From: CADEFQ01 sp050249415
Lineage (GTDB): Bacteria > Pseudomonadota > Gammaproteobacteria > Steroidobacterales > Steroidobacteraceae
Direction of reading: 5' to 3'
NCBI GenBank assembly: GCA_050249415.1
Contig: JBFWQO010000012.1
Location: 1 to 64,000 of the forward strand
Length of the DNA: 64,000 bases
Part shown: positions 52,896 through 61,256 of the stretch, piece after piece
How the letters are laid out: each line of letters starts with the position of its first letter
Position numbering within the stretch: position 1 is the first letter of the stretch
The notes under the pieces: generated by a model
Seen by the model: the letters and a program-made list of their open reading frames with translations, nothing else
The model's database searches: none
What the model was told of the DNA's origin: nothing
Program-made: the position numbers and the translations under genes

Positions 52896-54917
52896 TCAGC
52901 CGCCGAACGACTTCCTCACGGTGAACTCGACATACGGTCCGATGCGCAGCGTGCGCGTCTCGATGTAGTCGAGCGGCGCGCTGCCGCGCATTCCCGTATG
53001 GATCTCGCGCCGCCGCGCGGCGGCGCGGTCGGTGAGGTTTTTCGCGTAGAGGCGGAGGTACCAGCCGCTCGCGGGCCGCATTTCGAGGAAGACGTCGAGC
53101 CGCGGCCCGAGGCTGTCGGTCTTCACCTCGTCATAGCGGTACTCCGTCTCCTCGCTCGCGAGCGTGACATCGACGCCCCAGCGGCTCTTCCAGAACGGCA
53201 ACTGCTGCGAGAAATGGGCTGCGGCCTCGAGCGGTTCGTCCTCGGAGATCCGGCGTGAAACGCCGGTCGCGGGATCGGTGGCGCGGCTGCGGCGCCACAC
53301 GCTCGTCACCTTCACGAGCCCGCCCGCGACGTGCAGGCGATCGAGCGGCAGGTCGAGGCCCAGTTCCAGCTCGTTGCGGCTGCCCGACCCGATGTTGCCC
53401 ACGGCGTCGAACGTGCCATCGGGCCCCGCTACAGGGATGCGGTCGACCAGATCGTCGATCACCTCGTGACGAGCGCTCAGCACGAGCGCACCGGCGCCCT
53501 CCATGAAGTGCCGTTCCCATGTGAGCTCGACGCGCCATGTCTTGTCGGGTTCGAGATCCGGATTGCCGGCCGTCACGGTCCCGGCCGACAGGGAGGCGGA
53601 GCTCGTGAAATCGCCGAAGTCGAGTTGTCCGACGTCGCGCTCGACCAGCAGGCGCAGTCGATCATGGCCGGTGGCGGACCACGACAGCAGTGCGCGCGGC
53701 TTGGGATAGAAGAAGGTCTTCGTCAGAGCATGGTCACCGCTTTGCGACAGCTTCGAGCGCTCGAAGCGCGAGCCGGCTTCCAGCGTCCACGCCGGCGAGG
53801 GCCGCCAGACCGCGAGCAGCGAGCCCTCGCCGCGCCGCTCCTCGACGCGCACGGCTGCCGTCGGCAGCGGGACCGGGACTTCGTTCTCGGTGAGCGCGGT
53901 GTGGCTGTCGAGCACGTTCACCGCGCCCTCGAGACTGCCCTCGAGCGTCCATCGCCCGCCCGTGCGGCGCAGCGTGCCCCGCAGGATCGTTTCACTCGTC
54001 GTCGCGAGATCGCGAAAGAGCGACGAGTCGCCGCTGGCGAGATCGCGCTCGCGTTCGCCCTCGTCGTCGTCGCCATCGCGACGGATGGCGAATGTCTCGA
54101 GCGCGAACCGCTCGCCGAACTGACGGTCGTAGCGTAAGCCGATCTCACTGCTGCGGTCGTCCTTGAACTCGGCCCCGGCCTCCCCGCCCGGCTCCGGGAA
54201 GACCTCGGTCTCGACGATGTCGGCACCGAAGCGTTCGCGCTGCCACGCGACATTCGCGCGCAGCGTGCCGCCGGCGAGCGGCCCTTCCAGGGCGCCGGCG
54301 AGTTCGGCGATCTTCGACCCCTCGTACTGGCGATAGCCCGTGTCACGGATCGTCGTGCCGTCGGGCGCCACGCGCGATCGATCGCCGACGCCATGCTCGT
54401 CATCCCACGTGCGGTAGAGCGCCCCCGAAAGCTCGTAGCGCAAAGCGCCGCTTTCGCGCAGGAACTCGCCGGCGACCCGCGGCGCCGCGTATCCGCGCTG
54501 GAACATGCCGACGGCCGCTTCGGCCGAGCCGCGCGATTGGGCGCCACGCACGCGCACGACATTGGCGAGCACGGCCTGACCCTGCATGTCGACGCCCGGT
54601 GCGCCGGCGCGGATCACCTCGATCCGCTCGACGGTGGCCGCCGGAATGCGGCGCAGCAGTGTCTCGAGCGCCTCCTGCTTGCTCGCAGGCCGGCTGCCGT
54701 CGATCAATACGTTGCCGCCGGCGCCGGCAAAGCCGCGGACATCGGCGTCGCCCTCGCTGAACGTGTAGCCGGGCAGCACCGCCAGCATGTCGAAGGCCGA
54801 GTACGGCTGCACGCGCGCAAAGAACGCATGCGGATAGGATGTGACACGGGCGGTCGAGTCTTCGGCGAAAGACGTGGCCGCAGCGAGGCAGAGGAGCAGG
54901 CAGACCGGGATACGCAT
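52896..54917 (-). CDS. TonB-dependent outer-membrane receptor
   Basis: 673 residues, start at 54917 giving a signal peptide (MRIPVCLLLCLAAATSFA). The plug follows (SAFDMLAVLPGYTFSEGDADV, VLIDGSRPASKQEALETLLRRIP, IEVIRAGAPGVDMQGQAVLANVV), then a beta barrel of repeating acidic-aromatic strands to the end (YVEFTVRKSF). No STN domain, so no direct signalling. This variant plug (IDGxRP, RIPA) is common in receptors annotated as TonB-dependent without defined ligand. Convergent with the Tat oxidoreductase gene, 4 bases apart. Confidence 0.9.
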   Translation of the reverse strand: MRIPVCLLLCLAAATSFAEDSTARVTSYPHAFFARVQPYSAFDMLAVLPGYTFSEGDADVRGFAGAGGNVLIDGSRPASKQEALETLLRRIPAATVERIEVIRAGAPGVDMQGQAVLANVVRVRGAQSRGSAEAAVGMFQRGYAAPRVAGEFLRESGALRYELSGALYRTWDDEHGVGDRSRVAPDGTTIRDTGYRQYEGSKIAELAGALEGPLAGGTLRANVAWQRERFGADIVETEVFPEPGGEAGAEFKDDRSSEIGLRYDRQFGERFALETFAIRRDGDDDEGERERDLASGDSSLFRDLATTSETILRGTLRRTGGRWTLEGSLEGAVNVLDSHTALTENEVPVPLPTAAVRVEERRGEGSLLAVWRPSPAWTLEAGSRFERSKLSQSGDHALTKTFFYPKPRALLSWSATGHDRLRLLVERDVGQLDFGDFTSSASLSAGTVTAGNPDLEPDKTWRVELTWERHFMEGAGALVLSARHEVIDDLVDRIPVAGPDGTFDAVGNIGSGSRNELELGLDLPLDRLHVAGGLVKVTSVWRRSRATDPATGVSRRISEDEPLEAAAHFSQQLPFWKSRWGVDVTLASEETEYRYDEVKTDSLGPRLDVFLEMRPASGWYLRLYAKNLTDRAAARRREIHTGMRGSAPLDYIETRTLRIGPYVEFTVRKSFGG

Positions 54918-54976
54918 GCGGCGAGCATGCAGCATCGCGCGTTATCGTGAGATTATGCGGCGCACAGGAGGCTCCG

Positions 54977-55612
54977 ATGCCGGCAACCGTGACGCTGTAC
55001 CATTGCCCGAATACGCGCTCCACCGGCGCACTCACGCTGCTCGAGGAACTCGGCATGCCCTACGAGCTGCAGGTGCTCGACATGAAAGCCGGCGAGCAGC
55101 GCCAGCCGGCCTTCCTCGCCGTGAACCCGATGGGCAAGGTGCCCACGATCCGCCACGGCGATGCGGTCGTCACGGAACAGGGCGCGATCTTCCTCTACCT
55201 GGCGGACCTCTGGTCACAGGCCGGGCTCGCGCCGACGATCGGCGATCCACTGCGCGGCCCGTACCTGCGCTGGCTCGTCTTCTATGGTTCCTCCTTCGAG
55301 CCCGCCATGGTCGATCGCGCCCTCGGGCGCGAGCCGGGACAGGCCTCGACGATGCCCTATGGCGATGTCGACACGACCGTGGCGACACTCGCCGGGCAGC
55401 TGGCGAAGGGTCCGTGGCTGCTCGGCGAACGCTTCACGGCCGCGGACGTGCTGTGGGGCACGGCACTCGCGTGGATGATCCAGTTCGGCCTGCTGCCGGC
55501 CGAGGAGCCGTTCAAGGGTTATGTGGCGCGCTGGAACGCGCGCCCGTCGGTGGCGCGCGCGCGGGACATCGACACGAAGCTCGCCGCCGCGCAGGCGGCG
55601 GGCACTCGATAG
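54977..55612 (+). CDS. glutathione S-transferase
   Basis: 211 residues from the ATG at 54977, preceded by AGGAGG. N-terminal thioredoxin-like domain with the active serine region (LYHCPNTRSTGALTLLEEL), the cis-proline loop (NPMGKVPTIRHGD) and the glutathione-binding VVTEQGAIFLYLAD; the C-terminal helical domain follows (LGERFTAADVLWGTALAWM). Class not certain, beta/theta-like. Since the tyrosine operon lacks maleylacetoacetate isomerase, this is one candidate, but the zeta signature SSCxWR is missing. Confidence 0.9.
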   Translation: MPATVTLYHCPNTRSTGALTLLEELGMPYELQVLDMKAGEQRQPAFLAVNPMGKVPTIRHGDAVVTEQGAIFLYLADLWSQAGLAPTIGDPLRGPYLRWLVFYGSSFEPAMVDRALGREPGQASTMPYGDVDTTVATLAGQLAKGPWLLGERFTAADVLWGTALAWMIQFGLLPAEEPFKGYVARWNARPSVARARDIDTKLAAAQAAGTR

Positions 55613-55674
55613 TGCGGCGAATATTCGATCGCGCCCCCTGATGCCGCGGTCGCATCGTGCGCGACGAGGCGTCG

Positions 55675-56007
55675 CTATGCGAGCTGCCTGCGCGCCTGGA
55701 CGATGAACGCCTGCGGATCGTGCGGCGTGACGAGCACCTTGCCACGCGCGAACTCGAGCAGCACGGCGCGGTCCGGATCGGTCGCAAACGCGCGATAGCG
55801 CCCGAGGCGCCGGTTCCAGAACCAGCCCGTGATCGCAAAGAGCCCGCCGTTGCCGAACAGGCGCACCGATCCACGCATCTCACCGGGCACACCGCGCACC
55901 ATGAATGGCAGCGTCGCGAGCAGCGCGACCAGCAGCAGCACCGTGAGGCCGAGCGACGTGGCGATGCGCAGCCACCGGCTCCACGGCGCGCCGTACTCGC
56001 GCTCCAT
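55675..56007 (-). CDS. small membrane protein with PH-like domain
   Basis: 110 residues: one or two N-terminal hydrophobic segments (IATSLGLTVLLLVALLATLPFMV) and a C-terminal beta-rich region (LFAITGWFWNRRLGRYRAFATD, ILLEFARGKVLVTPHDPQAF-type strands) like bacterial PH/YdbS domains. Function unknown. TACACT is 7 bases before the ATG (56020-56015). Divergent from the patatin gene. Confidence 0.72.
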   Translation of the reverse strand: MEREYGAPWSRWLRIATSLGLTVLLLVALLATLPFMVRGVPGEMRGSVRLFGNGGLFAITGWFWNRRLGRYRAFATDPDRAVLLEFARGKVLVTPHDPQAFIVQARRQLA

Positions 56008-56051
56008 GCGGCCGAGTGTACTTCACGTTACGCTTGCGCCAGAGGTGGACC

Positions 56052-58271
56052 ATGCGACATCCGGATTGGTGGCGCCGGCCGATGGCCGTTGCTGCGCTCG
56101 CCCTGCTGCTCGGCGCGCCGCTCGCACAGGCGCGCGAGAAGATCGGTCTCGTGCTCGGCGGCGGCGGCGCCCGCGGCGCAGCGCACATCGGCGTGCTGCG
56201 CGCACTCGAACGCGAGCACATTCCGGTCGACTACATCGCCGGCACCAGCATGGGCGCCATCATCGGCGCGCTCTATGCCTCCGGCTACTCCGTCGACGAG
56301 ATCCAGGCGATCCTCGATCACATGGACTGGGGCGACGTGTTCCGCGACGGCGCTTCCCGCGATGCCATGCCGATGCGCGTCAAAGAGCTCGACCGCGCGC
56401 AGATGATCCCGTTCGAAGTCGGCGTCGACCGCCACGGCCTCGAGGTGCCGCCGAGCATCGTGATCGGCCAGAAGCTCAATCTCGTGCTGCGACGCCTCCT
56501 CGTCCAGACCACCGAGAGCATCGATTTCGACTCGCTGCCGATCCCGTTCCGCTGCGTCGCGACCGACGTCGGCAAGGCGGAGGAAGTCGTCTTCGGCGAC
56601 GGCGATCTCACGATCGCGGTGCTCGCGAGCGCCTCGATCCCCGGCGCCTTCGCGCCGGTGCGATACGACGGCCGGCTGCTCGTCGACGGCATGGTCACGG
56701 ACAACATCCCGGTCGATGTCGCACGGCGCATGGGCGCCGACCGCCTGATCGTCGTCAACGTCAGCGAGCCGCTGCTCGCGGCCGACGAGCTGACTTCGCC
56801 CGTATCGATCCTGACGCAGGTGCTTTCCGGGCTCGTCGATCGCGAGAGTGCCCGCGTGCTCGCGACCCTCACCGCCAACGACCTGGTCCTGAGGCCCGAC
56901 ATGCCGGGCATCACCTCGCTGGACTTCGCGAAGGTCGGCGATGCCGTGCGTGCCGGTGAATCGGCCGCCGTGGCGCAGGCCGCGACGCTGCGCCGGTTCG
57001 CCGTCGACCCGGCGGAGTATGCGGCGCTGCGGGCGACCCAGGCACGCCACCCGATCGGCAATCCGCGCATCGAGTTCGTCGACGTGCGCAGTGATTCGAG
57101 CCGCACCGCCGGCCTCGTGCGCGATCGCCTGTACACGCAGAAGGACAAGGCCTTCAGCTTCGACGAGGTTTCGACGCTCGTGGATCGCGCCTTCGGCGCC
57201 GGCACCTACCAGCGCATCGATTACCGCCTCGAGGAACGCGGGGGCGGGTACGGGTTGATCGTGCGCCCGGTCGACAAGGCCTGGGGCCCGAATTACCTGC
57301 GCTTCGGCCTGCAGTTCGAAGACGACTTCAAGGGACGCGACGACTATCAGCTGAATGCCGAACTGCGCATGACGGGCCTCAGCGCCACCGGTGCCGAGTG
57401 GCGCAACCTGCTGCAGCTCGGGCGCGAGAGCGGCATCACCTCCGAGTTCTACGCTCCCTTCGGCGCACTCGGCCGCTGGTTCCTGTCGCCGCAGCTGCAG
57501 TACCTCGCCGTGAACCAGCCGCTGCGCATCGGCAATGACGAAGCGGCCCGCTATCGCGTGGACACTTCGAGCGGGGAGCTGCGATTCGGGCGCGATTTCG
57601 GCGAACACACGCGGATCGCCGTCGTCGCTTCGCGCTCGCACGATCGCGGCAAGCGGCTCGTCGGTGCCGCGCCCTTTCCCGACTCGCGCCGCGCCGATCT
57701 CGCCGGCGTGCGCCTGCAGTACCTGTTCGATTCGCTCGACAGCGTCGCGTTCCCCACCCGGGGCGGGCGCATCGAAGCGAGCTACGGCCGTTACGGCCAT
57801 GCCCTCGGTGCCCACGAGCGCGGCGACCTCGCCCGCCTCTCGTGGGACCAGGCCGTGAGCTACGGGCGCAATACCGTGTCGCTCGGTGCGCGCGCGTCGG
57901 TGTCCACCGACAACGTCACGGCGTTCAGTACCGATGCGAATCTCGGCGGGCTCACCTATCTTTCGGGGTTCGGCGAGGACGAACTCCTCGGCAGCCAGAT
58001 GTTGTTCGCACGGGTGATGTACTACCGCAGCTTCGGCGCCGGCGAATCCCTGATCAGCATGCCGCTCTATGTCGGGTTCAGTGCCGAGACGGGCAACGTG
58101 TGGGACGATTTCGACGCGATCTCGGGCCGCGATCTCGTGAAGGCCGGCAGCGTATTCGTCGGCGTACCGCTGCCGATCGGGCCGCTGCGTTTCGGCTTCG
58201 GCTACGCCGACAGCGGCGACCGTTCCTTCTACCTCACGTTCGGCTCCTACGTGCGCCCGGGCTTTCATTGA
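56052..58271 (+). CDS. patatin-like phospholipase with outer-membrane barrel (PlpD type, Vd autotransporter)
   Basis: 739 residues from the ATG at 56052 (AGAGGTGG site). Signal peptide (MAVAALALLLGAPLAQA), patatin domain with oxyanion loop GGGGARGAAH (36-45), nucleophile Ser66 (GTSMG) and Asp212 (VDGMV), then a POTRA-like region (about 330-420) and a C-terminal Omp85/BamA-like barrel ending GSYVRPGFH. This is the layout of PlpD, a self-exported phospholipase A1 of Pseudomonas. All catalytic residues are present. mrcB starts 10 bases after its stop. Confidence 0.93.
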   Translation: MRHPDWWRRPMAVAALALLLGAPLAQAREKIGLVLGGGGARGAAHIGVLRALEREHIPVDYIAGTSMGAIIGALYASGYSVDEIQAILDHMDWGDVFRDGASRDAMPMRVKELDRAQMIPFEVGVDRHGLEVPPSIVIGQKLNLVLRRLLVQTTESIDFDSLPIPFRCVATDVGKAEEVVFGDGDLTIAVLASASIPGAFAPVRYDGRLLVDGMVTDNIPVDVARRMGADRLIVVNVSEPLLAADELTSPVSILTQVLSGLVDRESARVLATLTANDLVLRPDMPGITSLDFAKVGDAVRAGESAAVAQAATLRRFAVDPAEYAALRATQARHPIGNPRIEFVDVRSDSSRTAGLVRDRLYTQKDKAFSFDEVSTLVDRAFGAGTYQRIDYRLEERGGGYGLIVRPVDKAWGPNYLRFGLQFEDDFKGRDDYQLNAELRMTGLSATGAEWRNLLQLGRESGITSEFYAPFGALGRWFLSPQLQYLAVNQPLRIGNDEAARYRVDTSSGELRFGRDFGEHTRIAVVASRSHDRGKRLVGAAPFPDSRRADLAGVRLQYLFDSLDSVAFPTRGGRIEASYGRYGHALGAHERGDLARLSWDQAVSYGRNTVSLGARASVSTDNVTAFSTDANLGGLTYLSGFGEDELLGSQMLFARVMYYRSFGAGESLISMPLYVGFSAETGNVWDDFDAISGRDLVKAGSVFVGVPLPIGPLRFGFGYADSGDRSFYLTFGSYVRPGFH

Positions 58272-58281
58272 ACGGGCAGCG

Positions 58282-60570
58282 ATGAAGGCACGCACCAGGA
58301 AGATTCTCCGGGGTCTCGCCATCGGCGCGGGTGCGCTCGCCGCGGTGGCCGCGCTCGCGTTCGCGATCGCATTCATCTACTACGATCGCGAGGTGGCGCA
58401 GCAGTTCGAAGGCCGCCGCTGGACGCTGCCGGCCAAGGTGTATGCCGCTCCGCTCGAACTGTACGTCGGGCTGCCGCTCTCCACCGACGGTTTCCTCGCC
58501 GAACTCGGGCGGCTGAAGTATCGCGCCACCACCGAACTCGACCGCCCGGGCAGCTACCGGCGCCGCCGCGGCCGCTTCGAGATCGCGGTGCGCGCGGCGC
58601 GATTCGCGGACGAGCTACGGCCCGCGCAGATCATCGCCGTGACGATATCGGGGGATGCGATCTCGGCCTTGCGCACCGCGGACGGCACCGACGTTCCGGT
58701 CTTCCGGCTCGACCCGCTGCTGATCGGCAGCATCTTCCCGATCCACGGCGAAGACCGCATCGTGCTGACGCCCGACGATGTCCCGCCGCTCTTGCCGGCC
58801 GCGATCAAGGCGGTCGAGGACCGCAAGTTCGATACGCACCACGGCATCGACCTCGAGGCGATCGCGCGGGCCCTGTGGGTCAACCTGCGCGCCGGGCGGG
58901 TCGAGCAGGGCGGCAGCACGCTGACGCAGCAGCTCGTCAAGAGCTACTTCCTCGACGGCCGCCGCACGCTCGGGCGCAAGCTCGAGGAAGCGATGATGGC
59001 GTTCGCGCTCGAAGCCCGCTACGACAAGCGCGACCTGATGACCGCGTATATCAACGAGATCTACCTCGGCCAGCAGGGCGACCGCGCGATCCACGGTTTC
59101 GGCCTCGCGAGCCAGTTCTGGTTCGCGAAACCGCTCGACGAACTCGACCTGCCGGAGCTCGCCCTCCTCGTCGCGATCGTGCGCGGCCCGCCGTACTACG
59201 ATCCGCGCCGCTTTCCGCAGCGCGCGCGCAAGCGGCGCGACCTCGTGCTGCGCATCCTCGCGCAGCAGGAGATCGTGAGCGACGAAGTTGCGGCGGCGGC
59301 CGCGCAGGCGCCGCTCGGTGTCGCCGCGCGACCGTCGGGCGGCTATTACCCCGCATACCTCGATTTCGTCCGGCGCACCCTGCGCCGCGACTACCAGGAG
59401 GCCGACCTCACCGAGGCCGGCCTCAGCATATTCACGAGCTTCGATCCCCGCGCGCAGCTCGCGGCCGAGCGTTCGCTCGAGACCGAGCTCGCGCGGCTCG
59501 ACAGGTCCCATCCGCCGCCGGCAGGCAAGGACGGGCTCGAGGGCGCGGCGATCGTCACGCTGCCGCAGAGCGGCGAAGTGATCGCGATGGTCGGCGGCCG
59601 CAACGTGAATTTCGACGGGCTGAACCGCGTGCTCGCGAGCCCGCGCGCGATCGGCTCGCTCGTCAAGCCGTTCGTCTACCTCGCCGCGATCGAATCCGGA
59701 CGCTGGAATGCGACGAGCGTGCTCGACGACACGCCGATCGAAGTGCCGCTGTCGAAGAGCAAGGTGTGGCGCCCGCAGAACTATTCGCGCTACGCGAACG
59801 GGCCGGTGTCGATGGTGCGCGCGCTCAGCGAGTCGCTCAATCTTGCGACCGTGCACCTCGGCCTCGACGTCGGCGTACCGAAGGTCGCGCAGATGTTCAC
59901 GCGCTTCGGCCTCGATGCGGCACCCGCGCCGCTGCCGTCGCTGCTCCTCGGCGCGGTCGACCTGCCGCCGATCGACGTCGCGCAACTCTACAACGGCCTC
60001 GCCAATGGCGGCTTCTACGTCCCGCTGCGCGCCGTGCGGGCGGTGGTGGATGCGCAGGGCGGGCGCCTCGGCGCCTATCCGGTGAAGATCACGCCGGTTG
60101 CGGCGCCCGATGCGGTGTACCAGGTCGACCGCATGCTGACTTACGTGATCGCGCGCGGGACCGGGCGAGCGGCGGCTGCGCGCCTGCCGCGGGGGCTCGT
60201 CGTCGCCGGCAAGACCGGCAGTTCCTCCGACCTGCGTGACGGGTGGTTCGCGGGCTTCTCCGGCAGCCATCTTGCGGTGGTATGGATCGGCTACGACGAC
60301 AACCGCCCGACCGGGGTCACCGGTTCGAGCGGTTCGTTGATCGTGTGGCAGAAGATCATGTCGGCGCTCGACACCACGTCGTGGCGGCCGCCGATGCCCG
60401 AATCGCTCGAGGACATGGCGATCGACTACGCCTCGGGCCTGCGGGTGACGACCGGTTGTTCGCAGGACGAGGTGATCGTCGCGGTGCCGCAAGGCACGCC
60501 CACGCCCTTCATGGCCGGCTGCGCGCCGCCCTCCGGCATCGTCGACTGGCTCCGTGGCATCATCCGCTGA
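58282..60570 (+). CDS. mrcB: penicillin-binding protein 1B
   Basis: 762 residues. Bifunctional class A PBP that polymerises and cross-links peptidoglycan in the periplasm. Membrane anchor at 8-34; UB2H-like segment follows (about 60-150); transglycosylase with Glu179 (KAVEDRKFDTHHG) and QGGSTLTQQLVK; transpeptidase with Ser459-Lys462 (IGSLVKPF), SLN at 518-520 and KTGSS at 644-648. The regulatory UB2H region marks it as the 1B type. Lies 10 bases after the patatin gene and overlaps the TPR lipoprotein gene by one base (TGATG). Confidence 0.96.
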   Translation: MKARTRKILRGLAIGAGALAAVAALAFAIAFIYYDREVAQQFEGRRWTLPAKVYAAPLELYVGLPLSTDGFLAELGRLKYRATTELDRPGSYRRRRGRFEIAVRAARFADELRPAQIIAVTISGDAISALRTADGTDVPVFRLDPLLIGSIFPIHGEDRIVLTPDDVPPLLPAAIKAVEDRKFDTHHGIDLEAIARALWVNLRAGRVEQGGSTLTQQLVKSYFLDGRRTLGRKLEEAMMAFALEARYDKRDLMTAYINEIYLGQQGDRAIHGFGLASQFWFAKPLDELDLPELALLVAIVRGPPYYDPRRFPQRARKRRDLVLRILAQQEIVSDEVAAAAAQAPLGVAARPSGGYYPAYLDFVRRTLRRDYQEADLTEAGLSIFTSFDPRAQLAAERSLETELARLDRSHPPPAGKDGLEGAAIVTLPQSGEVIAMVGGRNVNFDGLNRVLASPRAIGSLVKPFVYLAAIESGRWNATSVLDDTPIEVPLSKSKVWRPQNYSRYANGPVSMVRALSESLNLATVHLGLDVGVPKVAQMFTRFGLDAAPAPLPSLLLGAVDLPPIDVAQLYNGLANGGFYVPLRAVRAVVDAQGGRLGAYPVKITPVAAPDAVYQVDRMLTYVIARGTGRAAAARLPRGLVVAGKTGSSSDLRDGWFAGFSGSHLAVVWIGYDDNRPTGVTGSSGSLIVWQKIMSALDTTSWRPPMPESLEDMAIDYASGLRVTTGCSQDEVIVAVPQGTPTPFMAGCAPPSGIVDWLRGIIR

Positions 60571-61097
60571 TGCATCGAATCGCCCTGGCATCGACCCTCG
60601 CGCTCGCGCTCGGCGCGTGCGTCACCGCACCGTACGAGCCGGCGCCGCCCTCCCGCGCACCGGCGCCCGCCCCCGGCGAACCCGGCGTGACCCGGTCGCC
60701 CGCGCCCCTGCCCCCCACGTCGCCGACCCCCGTGCCGGAGCCCGTGCCGCCACCGAAGTCGTATCGACTCGGCGTCGCGACGAGCGCCCTCGTGACCCAG
60801 GCGCGCAGTGCCTCGGCGCAAGGGGATTTCGACGCGGCGGCCGCCACGCTCGAACGCGCACTCCGCATAGAACCGGACAACCCGCTCGTGTGGATCGAGA
60901 TGGGGCGCATGCGCCTTGCGAGCGGGGATGCCGCGCAGGCGCAGTACATGGGCCGTCGGGCGCTCGCGCTCGCGGCGGGCGCCCCGCGCGAGCAGTCGGC
61001 GGCCTGGCGCCTGATCGCCGACGCGTTGCGGGCGCGCGGTCGCAACGCCGAAGCGCAGGAAGCCGCACGCAGGGCGGATGCGCTGGCAAGCCCGTGA
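60570..61097 (+). CDS. TPR-containing lipoprotein
   Basis: 175 residues. Lipoprotein signal with Cys17 (LALALGAC), a long proline-rich linker (about 20-65) and one or two TPR units (ASAQGDFDAAAATLERALRIEPDNPLVW, LASGDAAQAQYMGRRALAL). Its start codon shares a base with the mrcB stop, so it is coupled to PBP1b; the plan (lipid anchor, flexible linker, TPR) resembles the outer-membrane activators LpoB/LpoA by analogy only, and it may be a PBP1b partner (inference). Confidence 0.75.
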   Translation: MHRIALASTLALALGACVTAPYEPAPPSRAPAPAPGEPGVTRSPAPLPPTSPTPVPEPVPPPKSYRLGVATSALVTQARSASAQGDFDAAAATLERALRIEPDNPLVWIEMGRMRLASGDAAQAQYMGRRALALAAGAPREQSAAWRLIADALRARGRNAEAQEAARRADALASP

Positions 61098-61124
61098 GCG
61101 GTGGGCGTGCAAACCGCGGGCACA

Positions 61125-61140
61125 TACGGGCAAGCCCGTA
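61125..61140. promoter_or_regulatory. inverted repeat upstream of two-component pair
   Basis: TACGGG-CAAG-CCCGTA, a perfect 6-base-arm repeat in the 159-base region before the histidine kinase gene. It could be the binding site of the LuxR-type regulator encoded downstream or a small hairpin. Confidence 0.35.
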
Positions 61141-61256
61141 CGGGGGGCGCCGAATTGCCGGGCCACCCACCACTGCCTAGCCTCTACTCCCGAGAGAGTG
61201 GGGAAGCGGGGCACCCGTCGGGCACCTCCGCTTCCGGTCAGCGCCGGGCGTTCCCC

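Noticed and set aside
58615..60591. 658-codon antisense frame over mrcB and a 782-codon one over the patatin gene
   Set aside because: Same cause: third-position GC leaves the antisense frame open; no domain is readable in either.
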